Notes: generated by a model from the letters alone, not told the origin. Counted from the first letter of the stretch, positions 10,164 through 22,430 are shown. The stretch is DNA of 64,000 nt from Anisodus tanguticus (GCA_034509755.1 CM067556.1:45179243-45243242); one strand, 5' to 3'. Translations and numbers: made by a program.

Positions 10164-11492
10164 TGTTGCTCTCAAATGCACACTCAAGTATACGTGGTCG
10201 TACAAGTAATATAGGATTAAAGTCCATATATCATACCTACAGAGACTTATACTTTTCTATTGTTCAACTAATTCAAACGCGTTCGTAACTATTCAAGACA
10301 ATAAAAATTAAAGTGTTTTGTGAAACTAACTATGAGTGAAAGAAATAAGTAAGATTGAGTAATTTTGTAACTACGACAATTGAGACTAATACTTTAAGAT
10401 TTATCTGATGATGAAATCCAGGGTCATGATTTTTGACCATCCAGTTAGTATTTCGATAGTTCTACCTATTTCAATTTCCTGAGTTACTAATTGACGAGTT
10501 GATTTTAACTTTAGGAGTATCTTTCGAGTTGCTCACAAGACTGTAAATGCTACTATAATTCATATATTCCTATATTTATATGGTCATCAGCGGTAATAAG
10601 AACGCATTTATATCTTCGTATTCAACTAAGCAAGGCTAAATGGTATATTCCTATTCTCAATAGCAAAACGTATAAATACGAACAAACTCTATTTATTCTT
10701 ATTATGCATGCAAATTCCCTATCCCTAGTCCAATTCACACGCCACAGATAGTGTTCAACTATTTCGTCAAATAATCAAACAATTAAACTCAAGAATAAAT
10801 AAGCAACCCAATAATGAAAATTTAATATGCAAAAGCTATCATTAAACTAATTTTCATGTTCTTTTCATATCCCTAAAAAAGAAAAGTTTAGCTACTCATG
10901 ATTTGAGAAGACGAACTAGAATTGATGAAATAATCTAGGGTTTATGGATAGAAAATAAGAACACTAAAGGAAAACCAATAAGGGCGGCTTACAAGTCTCA
11001 AAAATATCCCAGCACACGTTTACAATGATTGAATATGTCTATTTATAGTGTAGGAAAAAACTAAAATAAGTTGGCCAAATCCCAAACGGATTGAGAAAAT
11101 TGAACCATCATGCGCCTTGCTTGTGTGTCGCACATCCAAAGCCGCTTGTGCTTTGCTTGGGAGATACCTAAGTGTCGCGCAAATATCAGTTTTTAGAATT
11201 TCTTGATCAGAGAGTAGTTCTTTGCGCGATGCGCACCTAAAGCTTGAGACCTTTCAGTTCTTCATTTTTCTTCTTAAGTGTTGGACTCGTTTCTCGTCAA
11301 GTTTCCCAAGTGCAATATGCCTCGAAAATCAACCAACTTGCCTGATTTCCATTCATTTGTTATCATCGTACATGAACACACAAAAGTACCAACCTAAGTC
11401 CGAATACAACGATTTCACCATAGACAAAGCGATTAAAGTATTATGAACTAGATCCAAAGTGACACGAAATAACGATATTTGTGTCAAATATC
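10164..11492 (-). repeat. Gypsy-A 5' LTR
   Basis: About 1.33 kb with no coding. The inner end (plus strand TGTTGCTCTC) sits directly beside the tRNA-Asp primer site. The outer end is taken at AAATATCA (TGATATTT on the minus strand), which gives TG..CA termini. The outer edge is less certain because the partner LTR is outside the window. Confidence 0.65.
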
Positions 11493-11923
11493 AGCTAGCA
11501 TCGATCCGTATAGAACCAAGAAATTTGTGCATTTGGTTGTGGCTCCATTTTCTTCAAATAGTCCTATATCAGACCAAGCAGAAAAAGTGACAGCACATGC
11601 GAGGAATAACTTGGTGTGTCTACCTTTAGAGATGAGGTGTTGGCGAACAACCACTTAATACGTCATCCTTCTGGTTGAGACTTTGGTGAGTAAGTTCATG
11701 GAGTATCCCTCTTTATTTTAGCACTGGCGGGAGACTGTTAAAGCATCCACCTTTCTTGCAGACTAGCATTTTCTTGACACACATATATGTTGTCGTATAG
11801 CTTCAGCAAAGGACCACATGATTTGTCCCTTCTACAATTTCGCAGCTTTCGACTTTGGTGATAGGCAATTGGTGCATCCACCTCTAATTATTGCTTTGGC
11901 GAGATTGACCTTTGAACTATCCC
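11493..11923. other. Unassigned sequence between Gypsy-A LTR and the LINE
   Basis: About 430 bp of unremarkable composition, with short open stretches in the plus frame (for example a run ending NNLVCLPLE near 11625 and CPFYNFAAFDFGD near 11850) separated by stops. I do not recognise a family. It is the pre-insertion flank of both neighbours and could be decayed coding sequence. Confidence 0.4.
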
Positions 11924-11930
11924 TTTTTTT

Positions 11931-12317
11931 GGTAACTGTCAGAACTTTCATTAATTACCCAAGTAATATTTACAAACCAGCAATGTTACTCAACCTGCAT
12001 ATCTACTTGGGCTCACCCCTATCTATTAAATCTATGAACTATAAGCCTCTTACAATGGCAAATTATACTAAAAACATAGCCTATAGTAGACAAAATGACA
12101 CCAGTAACTACAGCAATCAAAAGCTACAACTACTCAGATGAGCTTTCATGGCATTATTGGCTCTGATGTTGCAAACAACTGCTATCTTCTCCCAGTTAGT
12201 TGCTTTCCTTGTATTTCTCTCAGTCCACACAACATACACATATTCAACATATATCATCTTGAGTATTGTTGCCTGTTTAGTTTTCTTTCTAGTTGATTGT
12301 AAGTTAATATGGTAATG
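11931..12317 (-). other. LINE 3' untranslated region
   Basis: Sequence between the end of ORF2 and the poly(A). No reading frame of note on either strand. Confidence 0.55.
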
Positions 12318-15300
12318 TTAAGTCCAGGTTGAAGTAGCAGGCCGTTGAATCTTCATCCATTGCATTAATCTGCACCACAACTCCACATCAAATCTACAAT
12401 CATGAAATAAGTGGTCTCTTGTTTCATCATTCTGCATACAGTTGGAGCATTTGGGGTCTACTTGAATTTCCCAGTTAATCGTCATGTCACATGTAAGTAG
12501 CCTATTCTGTACTTGTAGACACATTAAAAACAGAGACTTTGGCCTAGCTGCATTATGAAACAATAGCACTCTCCAAGGTACTCTAGGTTGTGGTCCTATC
12601 ATTTGTAAGTAGATGTGTTTGATCACACTTCTACTTGTTTTACTGCTTGTTTGCATATGGACAAGGCCACCCCTTGCACTTAGTAGTTTCCTCACCATCC
12701 AACTTTGCTTGGTTGGGAATCTCTATGTGGGCAAAAGATCTTCCATTTATATAGTAAGTGTGAATCCACCTAATCCACAATTTGTCAAATCCCAACATAT
12801 CTTTGTAATAGCTGCTTTGTACCATAGTTTCAAGTTTGGTAAGTTTACCCCCCAGCAGATTTAGGTAGACAGACCTGATCCCATGCAACCAAATCTCTCT
12901 TAGTGATGGTATTGACACCAGACCAAATAACGCTCCTGCAATAAGCATTTATAGCCTTCATGACCTTAGCAGGTATAACAAATAGTTTATCTCAATAGGA
13001 TTGTAAACTAAATATCACTGTCTTGACCAGCTGAATTCTACCTGCATAGAAAAGCTTTTTTGCAGTCCAAGAAGAAATTCTAGTAACTATTTTTTCAATT
13101 AAAGGTTGCCACTGGCTGAGACTCAACTTCTTGGTTGTCAAAGGGACTCCCAAGTATTTAAAAGGTAAATCACCTGTTAAGTACCCTAGATGCTGTAGAA
13201 TTCTGGCTTTCTCATCTGAGTCAATGCTACCCATATACACAGAACTCTTGGCTAAATTAGCCTGCAACCCAGATGCTTTAGAAAAACACTAAAACTTGGC
13301 ATATAGATTTACAACTGCTGTAGTCTCTCCTCTGGAAATAGCAATAGATCATCAGCAAAACAGAGGTGAGTAATCCCTAGGTTTGCACATCTAGGATGGT
13401 ACTTAAAGAATTTATCTTCCTTTAGTTCATTTATGCTCCTGCTTAGGTATTCCATAGCAATAGCAAACAAATAGAGGAAATTGGATCCCCTTGCCTAAGC
13501 CCTTTTACAGCTGGAAAAGGTTCAACATTGATCACAATGGAATAGTTGACTATAGTTACACAACAAGGAATCCAATTAACAAACCTTCCAGGAAAGCCTA
13601 AACATTCCAAAACTTGCTTCAAGTATGACCATTCGAGGGAGTCATCTGCCTTTTGGAGATCAACTTTGATCATACATCTAGGTGACATGTGCATCGTAGT
13701 GTAGGATTTAACAAGTTCATGAGCTAAAATGATACTATCTGTAATCTTACTCCCTGGTACAAAACCTGACTGGGCATCAAAGATCAAACATGGTATTACC
13801 TTCTGTAGCCTATTTGTCAAGACTTTTGCTATTATCTTATATAATACAGTGTAACAAGCTATTAGACTATACTCCTTGATTGTTGAGGGGTTTGGCACTT
13901 TAGGCAACAGTGTAATAGTTGTACAGTTCATAGCAGGAAGTAAGATCCCAGTTGCAAAATAATCTTGAACTGCCTTGCATACATCTTGTTGAATCATTGT
14001 CCATGACCTTTTGAAAAATAAAGCATTATAACCATCTACCCCAGGGGCTTTATCATCTTCAATATCTTTGAGTGCATTCTGAATCTCCATAGTAGTCACT
14101 GGTGCACACAAATTAAGTTGCTGAGAATGTGTCAATGAAGGGCCTTTTTTCATAGTAACTTGGTGACTGCTGCCATATGCTTTGCTGAGATTCCCATCAG
14201 ACTTGTAAAACATGATAATCTCCTCTCTGATGTCTTTAGGATCAGTCAACCTATTCCCAGTCAGACTTGTTAGTTCCACTATCTGCTTCCTATGATGTAT
14301 TTCTTTCATTACTACTGAGAAATACTTGTTATTGGCATCACCATGATTAATCCAAGAAGCTTGAGATTTCTGTTGCAATGTTTTCTCCTCAATAAGTGAC
14401 CATTGCTCAAGTTGTTGTATAGTTTCCTGCTCTTGGTCTGCTAGATCATGAGTATAGTAAACAGCCATCTTGTGTTGTATATCCTTCAGAGTAGTCCTAG
14501 CATTGATAATCTTCCCACTGATACCTTTAAATTCCTCATTGTTTAGCTTCTTGAAAGCTTCCCTAAGTCTTTTGAGTTGAAGCCAAATATTTTTCATGTT
14601 GTCTCTATCCAAGTTCCTGTTCCATCCATCTTCTACCAGAGTGAGAAATCTGTCATGATCTGCCCATATGTTGAAGAACTTGAAAGGAGTTTGAAAAGTG
14701 CACATAGGTAGAATCATTGGGGAATGGTCTGAAATATGTGGTTTCCTGTAATCAATAACCAACTAGCCATTTGTCATCATCCATTCTCCATTGCGTAAAG
14801 CTCTATCCATACTGCAATAAATCCTATAATCCCCTCTCTGATTATTAGTCCATGTATAGTATTCTTTTCTCCACGGTAACTTAGCCAGTGCTAAAGTTTG
14901 AACACAGTCAGCAAAGTCTTGTAGTTCTGTATTTGTCATAGGGTTTCTATGCAACCTATCTTATGTAGAGAGTACATCATTGAAATCTCCCTATAACAAC
15001 CATGGTTTGGTTACTTGAGAAGCCAGGACTTGTAATTGTTGCAATATATCCCTTCTTTGCTACTGAGTATTAAAAGCATATATTATAGTCATAATAGTCT
15101 CTACACCAAGCTTCCGATTAGTGACTGAGCAGTGAATAAATTGGGCATTGTAAGCTAAAGGAATAATTTGATACAAAAAATCATCCCATAGTAACCAAAT
15201 TCTCCCATTCACTGCATAATTATAGTTATAGATAGCCTTCCAGTAAGGGGCAACTTTGCCAGTGATACTAGAGGCATTATATTCCTTGACTCTTGTCTCC

Positions 15301-15404
15301 AACACCCCCATCAGCTGTATTCTATTTTGTTTCAGGTATAGACTCAATTTCTTCTGCTTGTATCTTTTATTGAGCCCCCTGATGTTCCACACTAGACATG
15401 TCAT
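12318..15404 (-). pseudogene. LINE ORF2: endonuclease, reverse transcriptase and zf-RVT
   Basis: ATG at 15404-15402 opens MTCLVWNIRGLNK, the start of the AP-like endonuclease. LLQGDFNDVLS near 15010 and ISDHSPMI near 14735 are its later motifs, with stops near 15058, 14970 and 14760. RT runs open for about 440 codons (14762-13443): an AFFKRSW-like block (LFFKRSW), APGVDGYNALF, LLPKVPNP, DAQSGFVPGS, IKVDLQKADDSL and GLRQGDPIS; a frameshift near 13440 follows. FADDLLLF, the catalytic box, is present near 13350. Then GVPLTTKKLS, a WIRWIHTYYI block, and the zf-RVT Cys/His end (CSNCMQNDETRDHLFHDC) near 12400-12460. In motif A the family residue Tyr is Asp (KADDSL). Role: nicks target DNA and copies its own RNA into it. 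Confidence 0.9.
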
Positions 15405-16794
15405 AGGGATATGAGAAATTCTCCCCCTTCTCCTGAGGGAAGTACATTAGTTCTCACTTGTTCACACTTCAGCCATAAATTAGTACCAGCTGCTATAACA
15501 GTCTGTGCAACAGACTGAGGCAGAGGATCCAAATTCTGACCTGACTGTGCAGGAACTCCACGTGTGGAACTCGATCCCATATGCCTCAGTGATGGTTAAT
15601 TGCCAGGCTCCTTCTGGTGTTGTATATGCTGAGGTGGAGCTTGTACGCTCAACTAAACTATCTTAACTGTATCAGTATTAGCAACAGGACCCTTAGGTTG
15701 AGCAGGCTGAGGCTTAGTAGCCCAACATTGGACAGGCTATTGAGGCCTCCTCTTTCTTCTTGGCTTCTTTGGTACTGGATTAGGAGCAGGTTCATACTCA
15801 CATACATGACCAAGTTGTAAGCATTTGTTACAAAAGGTAGGTCTTCCCCTAAGGGATCCAAAACCTTCACACAATCAGGCAATGGTGTGGTGACATTAAC
15901 TTCCATAAGCATCCTAGCATAGGAGATTCTTGTCTTCTTAGTTGTGCATTCATCCGCAAATAAAGGAATGCCAATGGAACTAGCAATTTGACTCAGTGAA
16001 TCACCACTCTAATAGCTAACTGGTAGTTGGTGAAATATAATCCAAAGAGGGATCTTTTTTAGGAATCAGCATGGAAATCAAATTCAGGGGTCAAAATTTT
16101 TAGGATTATTGGATTGTTATTAATACTATAAGGACCCGCTATAAGCACCTCATTCAGATCATTCATATCCTGGAATTTAACTATGTAGTAACCATCTTCA
16201 TATAAGTATAGACCAAGCTCAACCACAGTAGGCCAAGCTTGGTTGATACACCTGTCCATATGCTTGTATCCAGGTGTTTCTCCTACCACATAGGCTATGA
16301 GAGAGAACTTCCATTGAGCTGCTTCATTATCTACTTCTTGCTTATCCATAACAGCTACAGGTGTGCCATCAATTACCTCCGGCGTGATATAACTAAGAGA
16401 ATCCATTACTAGCCAATATACTCTTAGAAAATAAGTTCTTCCGTGGCTCTTGGGCCTCCACTTGATCATCAATCACTTAAACTAATGGAACAGTGTTCAG
16501 CTGCAATGGAACAATACTCATGATAGATTTGCCTTTGTTAGCTGCCAAACTCGATTGTGTATCCACTAGGTTAGTCAATTGAGGTGTTTGAGCCATCAAT
16601 TGAAGGTTCTTGACCGCTCCTCTTGAAGATTCAGGTATTGGATCCCCCGATCTAGGGTTATTGCTCAGTACAAGGGTAACCAACTCCTACTTAATCGATG
16701 GCATAGGGGTGTAATTCACCCTAAAACTCATTGAACTCCCAATAGTGACAATATGAACCTTCCTTGGATGCCCTCGTTTCTTTCCTCCGGACAT
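15405..16794 (-). pseudogene. LINE ORF1: DUF4283 and CCHC zinc knuckle protein
   Basis: The likely start is the ATG at 16794-16792 (MSGGKKRGHPRK), a basic, AT-hook-like opening. One in-frame TAG lies near 16684 and a frameshift near 16475. DUF4283 occupies 16350-16080 (WKFSLIAYVVG, LGLYLYEDGYYIVKFQ, LIAGPYSINNNPIILK). A zinc knuckle, FCNKCLQLGHVCEY, is at about 15790-15835, followed by a basic KKPRRKRR run. ORF1 ends just before the ORF2 ATG. DUF4283 ORF1 proteins of plant LINEs are thought to bind the element RNA. Confidence 0.85.
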
Positions 16795-16935
16795 CAAAAC
16801 CCGGTCGACATACGTTAGCGTAACATACACCGAGAGAAGCTCAGTAGGAATTTCTTTTTTGTAAAAACTATGCCTTTTCAATCCTTTGCGAGAAAGTTGA
16901 CGGCGTATCTCCCTTTGTGACTCTACGAGAGAGAC

Positions 16936-18440
16936 ACATTGATCACATTCGTATTATTAATAAGATTAATATTTATGTCATTTGTAATTATTGAATTATT
17001 ATTTGATTGTTTGTAATTATTCATTAATGTGCATCCCTTGAGCTTACGTTGTGATTAATAGAGTGAGATATTGATGATAGAGCGTAACTTTAAAATAGCC
17101 TCGACTAATGATCATCGAGAATGTGATATCGATAATATGTTATAAGTCGACATGTGGTTTGCGTCACATTCTTAGAGAATGTAGTATGTCTCACCTGCTA
17201 CTAGTAATGGTTACTAGTGATGGACACATGGATACTTTTGTAAAGTATTGGTATACCATGTTGATAAACTATTTGTTATACATGTCTAAAGTGTTATCAG
17301 CGTGTTGGAAATTAAGGTCCTTTGACTTGAGGTCAATACGCACCTTGTTTACAGAGTAATGTACTTTGACCCTGTCCTAAGCTTAAACTCCTTATAGGAT
17401 AAGATATGGCTTGTGTTGGGTGCATTATGACGTAAATTAAGGTGGTAGTTGAGCCAATAATAGGATTCATTCCTCGATTGGATATTCGAGATAGCACACA
17501 ACTTCTCAGTGATATTAGGTCGACCAAGTCATTGGCCAATGCAAGAGACATATTTAGAATATGATCTAGTTGTCGACTAATATAGATGAGATAAAGTGAT
17601 CAAGCCATTTTGATAGACACATGACAAATCCTAAACTTGATCGAGTGTGTCGCGAATGAAAGGAATTTATCATCTCACATAAAGGTTATGTTTGTTGGAT
17701 TCATGTAAACTTACTTCACATATTGAGTTCGTCGTACGACGCAGTCTGGGAGTTCCATATGGACCTTAATTGGATTAGTGTCAATATATGAAGGCCTATA
17801 GGGTCACACTATGTCGATTGTCTCTTCGATCTAAGGGTGTATTGAGAAAATATTAAATATTCGATTTGGAATCGAGATATTTAAATTGATAATAACTATG
17901 GGATAATTTCTATTAGATGGAAATTATTTAATTAAATCAAAATTAGATTTTGGATTTAATGTGCTGAATATATATATTAAATGAAAATGGGAAATAAAAT
18001 TTTACATAAGGCGCCGCGGCGAATTCGGCCAGAAATGGGCCCGATCGGACGGCCCATCGTACCTCAATTTTTGGGCCAGGCTTAGATCCTAACCCTAATT
18101 CATTTCTGACCTAATTGTAATTATAAATACAACACTAAACCATTGTTATTATACACCAATTCTCATAAACAAATTCTAGACTTAAAGTCTAGGATAAAAC
18201 TCTCTCAAACCTCTACCAAGATTTTCTGGCTTTCTTAACAGAGGAATACACCGTAGCATTGTGCTTGTAGTCGAAAAGGGAATCGCGTGTTCACCCTAAA
18301 GTAAAGACTCCAGATTTTATAATTTGTAAGTTCTTGTTCATGTTTTATGTTACAAGTTTTGATTGTCATATAACCATCACAACCTATGTGGAGTTTGAGA
18401 AGGTGTGGAGCAAAGATTCAGCAACTGCTGTTGTACAGGT
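16936..18440 (+). other. LTR-like non-coding sequence, source unknown
   Basis: About 1.5 kb without coding. It has a compact promoter-like part (TATA box at 18122), then a leader-like segment rich in short pyrimidine runs ending near 18380 in CATATAACCATCA. It resembles the U3-R-U5 layout of a long LTR in plus orientation, but no partner copy is in the window and no primer site follows. It could be a solo LTR or the remains of the 3' LTR of the gypsy whose gag is at 26690-28260. Not recognised. Confidence 0.4.
18122..18130 (+). promoter_or_regulatory. TATA box, probable LTR promoter
   Basis: TATAAATAC lies in an otherwise GC-richer patch after the GGCGCCGCGGCGAATTC stretch at 18010. It is the best TATA match in this stretch. 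The element it serves is not identified. Confidence 0.4.
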
Positions 18441-18539
18441 AAAAATATGACTTGACATCTTTGCACAACTGTGGGAAATAACCCAACATTCGGTGTAGGA
18501 GCATCTAAATCATGAGCCACTTGTTTCGTTGGGAAATTT
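18440..18539 (+). repeat. Left part of a diverged tandem array of about 190 bp period
   Basis: The unit feature GCACAACTGTGGGAAATAAC then GGTGTAGGAGCATCTAAATC and GAGCCACTTG recurs several times at 25134-26090. Copia-B inserted here and split one unit: the unit resumes directly at 25134 with CCGAACTACGACCTATATAAA. Confidence 0.75.
18535..18539. repeat. Copia-B target-site duplication, left copy (AATTT)
   Basis: AATTT directly precedes the LTR start TGTTGG at 18540 and is repeated at 25134-25138 after the other LTR. Confidence 0.85.
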
Positions 18540-19984
18540 TGTTGGTACTCTATTGTACTTTATAAAGCAGTACGGGAAGTAAATAACTATTACAAGTATT
18601 CGAAAGGGTGAACAAATATTCAATATTCAGAAATTGAATCTTTGTTGAACAAATAGGTCAATCTTCAAAACTGTCGCAAGCTTGTTGTGTCTTGAATCTT
18701 GATAACCTGAAATCAAGAAACAACTAAATCTGGATGGTTACAACGTTGTGTGTTGAGTCGAGCGATTGCCCTCTGTCCTTAAGACAAGATTGCCCCGTAT
18801 ATATGATTTTACGTTAACGGGCAATAGTCTCCCAAGATAAAACAACACTTTAATCTCAACGCTACAAAGCCAATAGGTTGAGCCTGACGAAGAAAACAAA
18901 TATGACTCGACTTGCTGAAGATATGGAATAGGAAGGAAGAGTTTTTCTTTACTCTTCTCTTTTGTCTCTGTGTATATAGTGTGTCTCTGTAGTGTATATC
19001 TTGTGTATATGAGGGTGTTTGCTCAGTGATTTTCGTGACTGGTTTGCAATGTTTCTGCTCACTGTTTTGTGTGCAATTTTGCTGTTTTTCCAGTCTATAT
19101 TGTTGTTTGTTTTTCGTCCCTGAATTGAGCCAAGGGAGGCCCAATATATAGCAAGAGGAGGGGCTGATCAACTGCCCAAACCATGGTTGTTAATGGCTAC
19201 TAAGAGGGCATTAAACAGCCAAGTAATGGTTGTTAAAGGCCATTGAAGAAGGCTGCTCAACTGCCCTAGTAATGGGTTGTTAATGGAGGAGTTAATCTGC
19301 CAAGTAATGGCTGATTAATGCCTCAAAAAATAGTTCCAACGGAGGCAGAACCAACTTTCCAGAAACTCTGGGGACCAAACTGTAAATATTAAAACTTCGG
19401 GGACCAAAGCGTACATATGAAAGAATTCGAGGTCCAAAGCTGTACATATGAAACTTCGGGGATCAAAGCTGTACATTTGGCGAGTTCTACGGTCCAAAAA
19501 GATAATATCAGAAAGACCCCACAGTCCACAGCCCACAGCCCACGACCCGAAACCCGAAACCCGAAACCCAAGCCTGAGCCCGAGATCGGACCGGACGGGA
19601 CGGGCGGGCGGCGGGGGCGCGCTTGTGGGCTTAGCCATGAACCCAAGCACATCTAGGTCTTCCCTCCTTTAAAAACATGGGATACCCCTTGGGGTCCCAA
19701 ACCCTTTACCAATTTGAGACATATATAGAGAGCAATTCTTCTTATTCCCACCGATGTGGTAGATTTGTCCCACACCACATTTCCATGCCTCAACACCTTA
19801 CTTCGTGGACCAATATCTCTTTCATTTCTCAACGAAATTTGACAATTCTTGGCCCTACGGTCATCTACTCACTTCGTAGATCATGCATGTGCGAAGAGAC
19901 AAGGTCTCCAACATGCGTAACACTAGTGTTTAATTCATCAAAGATGGGTGGACGCATCTCCCCCCCAAAGGCAAATTTCCAACA
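18540..19984 (-). repeat. Copia-B LTR (3' LTR on the minus strand)
   Basis: 1445 bp, TGTTGG...CCAACA, nearly the same as 23854-25133. Compared with that copy it carries extra sequence near 18950-18990 and near 19430-19580. The latter includes a pyrimidine/GA-rich CCCGAAACCCGAAACCC short tandem run near 19545. Confidence 0.9.
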
Positions 19985-21250
19985 ATCCCCTCTATGAAAG
20001 AGAGATTGTGGCGCACACACAAGGTGCCTACATTTCAGCAATCTTTCAGCTAAAAATTATTGCATCAGGAGAGGTAGCTTCCGCCTTGAACCTTCCCTAG
20101 TTGAATACCATCGGACTTACTTACTGCGCGGTGAACGTGATGTCTTGAACCGTCAGTGTTTAGTGTAAGCCAAGACAATGATACCAACACAATAACTCTT
20201 CTTATTCATTTTCCTTTTTACGTTTCTGTCCGTTGTGGCCCTGGACACACTTGGATTCTTAAGTGCGTTCATTTGAGGCGGCCATCCTCGGACTTAAATA
20301 GGTGATCTCCTACAAGGTATCCTGCTATACCCCACTTCTCAAGTGTTAGGAATTATTAAAAGTTTCCCCAACCTTAACCTCAACCGTTTGAGGATCTTTT
20401 AAAGGTTTGGAAGCTTAACCTTTACCCACCATGCAGGTAGCACTTTAATGTCTATCGCGGGAATAACTTTTGATTCATGTTTCTCTACAGAAATCATCAT
20501 CTGAGGTGCTCTTGCTTCCACCGAAGCGCTCAACTGAACCTTTTGCCGCTTAGTTTTCCCATTGAACCACATTCTTGGGATCTCCAATCAGTATGGTTGG
20601 GTTTCCACCGCAAAGGTTCGTATTGTTTGGGTTTTAAGCCCATTCCCCTAGACAGGCAGAACACTTGATCTCCGGCTAGTCCCTTAGTTAGTATACAAGG
20701 ATGTGACACCCGTGATGATCAACTGCCATACGGTCTTATGTCTCCGACAGATCCCGATCGATATGTCCGACGCCGTCATCCGTGTCCTTCCCGAAGCCGA
20801 CCGGCTAGCCACGATGTATAACCTCGAAGACACGGGTTTCTCCCAATAAGGGACGTCCTCTAAGGAGTCGTGCAGTTACTCAACTTCTTTCATGCTTTGT
20901 ATAAAGCATAAACTCTGATTCCATCATGAATTGGCCGATGTAAGTTTGCTTAGAGGTTTTTCTAAGACCCACCATACACATTTACTTGTGGCTTTGGTGT
21001 TCTTCGATACGATGTCCGGTTTTGCATCACGGTGTTCTCCCGAACCGCTGGACATCCAGAATACTATAATCGTAGATAAGCGAATAATTCGGATATCGTC
21101 ATATCCGACTTAACGCCTTCTACCGATCATGTATTAAAATTATCGGTGAACCTTAGTTCAACGATGCGCTTTGTAGGCCGATACCGAGGTCGGTTGTAGT
21201 GTGTACAATACATTGAACTACACGTGACACGAGCAAATCGCTCCTTGTCT
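19985..21250 (-). other. Copia-B 3' interior, no domain recognised
   Basis: This is where the end of RT and RNase H should lie on the minus strand. I see only decayed sequence with stops in every frame; nothing matches the conserved RNase H blocks. Probably the remains of pol after deletion. Confidence 0.45.
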
Positions 21251-21720
21251 ATGGGTGCACCATGATTCCAATCGGTTCTATGATTCATATCCATTGGTGG
21301 CTTCAACGAGCTGTCAACTATCGACCGATCCGTTAGATGTCTTTAGAAATCCAATTCCTAAGATGTCATCTGTGATACCCATATCTTTCATATCGAGACT
21401 TTGTTTCCATATGACTTTCACTTTTAGACTGTTGGTTTTCCAACTGTTGGCTTTCTAACTTCAGAGTCAATGTTTCGTGGTCGATTTATTATTTGTTTTA
21501 TCCGAGACTTTCAGGACCAAAATGAAAGTTCGGGAAGAAGCCCAACAGTTCAGCAAACCAATTCTGATCCTCTTCTTCCAACTCTCCGGTTGGGAAGGCT
21601 GTTTCAACATCCATGCCATGTAAGACTACAATGACCCTGGATGTGAAGCTACTCACAGGGGAGCACATTTTACAACCCAAAGGTTCTTTTCCCGGAGGAA
21701 GATAAACCATTTCACAAGTA
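21251..21720 (-). pseudogene. Copia-B reverse transcriptase fragments
   Basis: On the minus strand VYLPPGKEPLGCK (near 21705) is the LPPGxKPLGCKW start of copia RT, and MDVETAFPTGELEEE (near 21600) is the palm block MDVKTAFLNGELEEE. Further down MKDMGITDDILGIGFLKTSNG (near 21350, in part) matches the MKDLGxADxILGI block. The YVDD box that should lie between the last two is absent. The RT therefore has an internal deletion across its active site. Confidence 0.78.
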
Positions 21721-22222
21721 TGGTTCTATATGATGGAATATATTTCTCTCTTTAGCTTCTTTCCAAAGCAGCGCTTTTGGAGATGACAATTATTTGTCAA
21801 TTGTCCATGGTTCATTCTCAACCATACAAGCTAAAAGGTATGGAACAAGTCATTGTCCCCTCTATGCTCCGTCTCGGTTCAACATCTAGAATTCCTGAGT
21901 TCTGCAAATCTAGAATATTAAGTTCCGAATAGCCAGCAACTTTTGAGTCTTGTAGATACGGAATGTCTAGTTCCGGACAGTCAGGCCCTCGCGGGTTCTT
22001 GTTAACCTTGAGCAAGTACTCCTTTTTCCTTTTTCAAGGAAAGTTATCTTCAAAGAATTCAGCATTCTTTGACACCAAGAGGCGATCAACACTACTGTTA
22101 TTTGCAGATCCAGTGGATATGCAATCTACAGTCTTAGGTACAACTTGACCTATTTCAGTATTCCAACTTTTACCAAGCCACCCCACATAATTTGGGCGTA
22201 CGATTTTGCGCTTGGCTAACAC
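21721..22222 (-). pseudogene. Copia-B integrase C-terminal region
   Basis: The minus strand has KRKIVRPNYVGWLGK, VPKTVDCISTGSANNSS and LLVSKNAEFFEDNFP. These match the copia block in which a KVWGCLAK-like segment is followed by PKTxDCxFIGYA and KNAEFFE. The integrase core just upstream (second catalytic Asp and the HTPYSPQSNG box) is missing. Confidence 0.75.
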
Positions 22223-22430
22223 CGTTGGACTGAGGTGAGAAATGAACAGTCGTTTAATGAACGATGCTTCACATTCTCCCCCTCTATCACTACAAATTTC
22301 TCAATCCGTAGGCTTAGTTGATTTTCAACTTCTGCTTTGTAGTGCTTATCCGCTTCAACAACTTCATCTTTGCTTTTTAACAAACAAAGGATTCCATACG
22401 TTGTACCATCATCAATGAAGATCACAACGT
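22223..22430 (-). pseudogene. Copia-B integrase core fragment
   Basis: MIFIDDGTTYGILCLLKSKDE and YKAEVENQLSLRIEK correspond to the FIDDxTRYxYxYLLKxKDE opening of the copia integrase core. It stops near 22230, and the rest of the core is deleted. Confidence 0.82.

Larger units (their letters stand above)
1..11492 (-). mobile_element. Gypsy-A: Athila-like Ty3/gypsy retrotransposon, 3' end beyond the window, interrupted by Copia-A
   Basis: Read on the minus strand the order is 5' LTR (10164-11492), tRNA-Asp primer site, gag, protease, reverse transcriptase, RNase H, integrase zinc finger (to 5622) and integrase core (426 to 1). This is the normal Ty3/gypsy order. The 3' LTR would lie left of position 1. 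The integrase is split: 5622 and 426 are the two sides of the Copia-A insertion, and about 30 codons between them are missing. All domains contain stops or frameshifts, so the copy is dead. The Athila-like label rests on the tRNA-Asp primer site and the gag/protease sequence style. Confidence 0.88.
11924..16935 (-). mobile_element. LINE, L1-type, nearly full length
   Basis: The minus strand has ORF1 (DUF4283 plus zinc knuckle), ORF2 (AP endonuclease, reverse transcriptase, zf-RVT) and a 3' end in a short poly(A) (seven T on the plus strand, 11924-11930). There are no LTRs. The order and the 5-kb length fit plant L1 elements. Domains can be followed with only a few stops and frameshifts, so the insertion is younger than its neighbours in terms of decay. 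I could not find the target-site duplication by eye; the 5' edge near 16935 is approximate. Confidence 0.87.

Noticed and set aside
11818..12141. 107-codon plus-strand frame crossing into the LINE 3' end
   Set aside because: It spans the boundary between flank and LINE poly(A), so it cannot be an original gene.
19315..19656. Overlapping frames on both strands within the Copia-B LTR
   Set aside because: They lie wholly within the LTR, overlap each other, and the Arg/Pro-rich stretch comes from a simple CCCGAAA tandem run.
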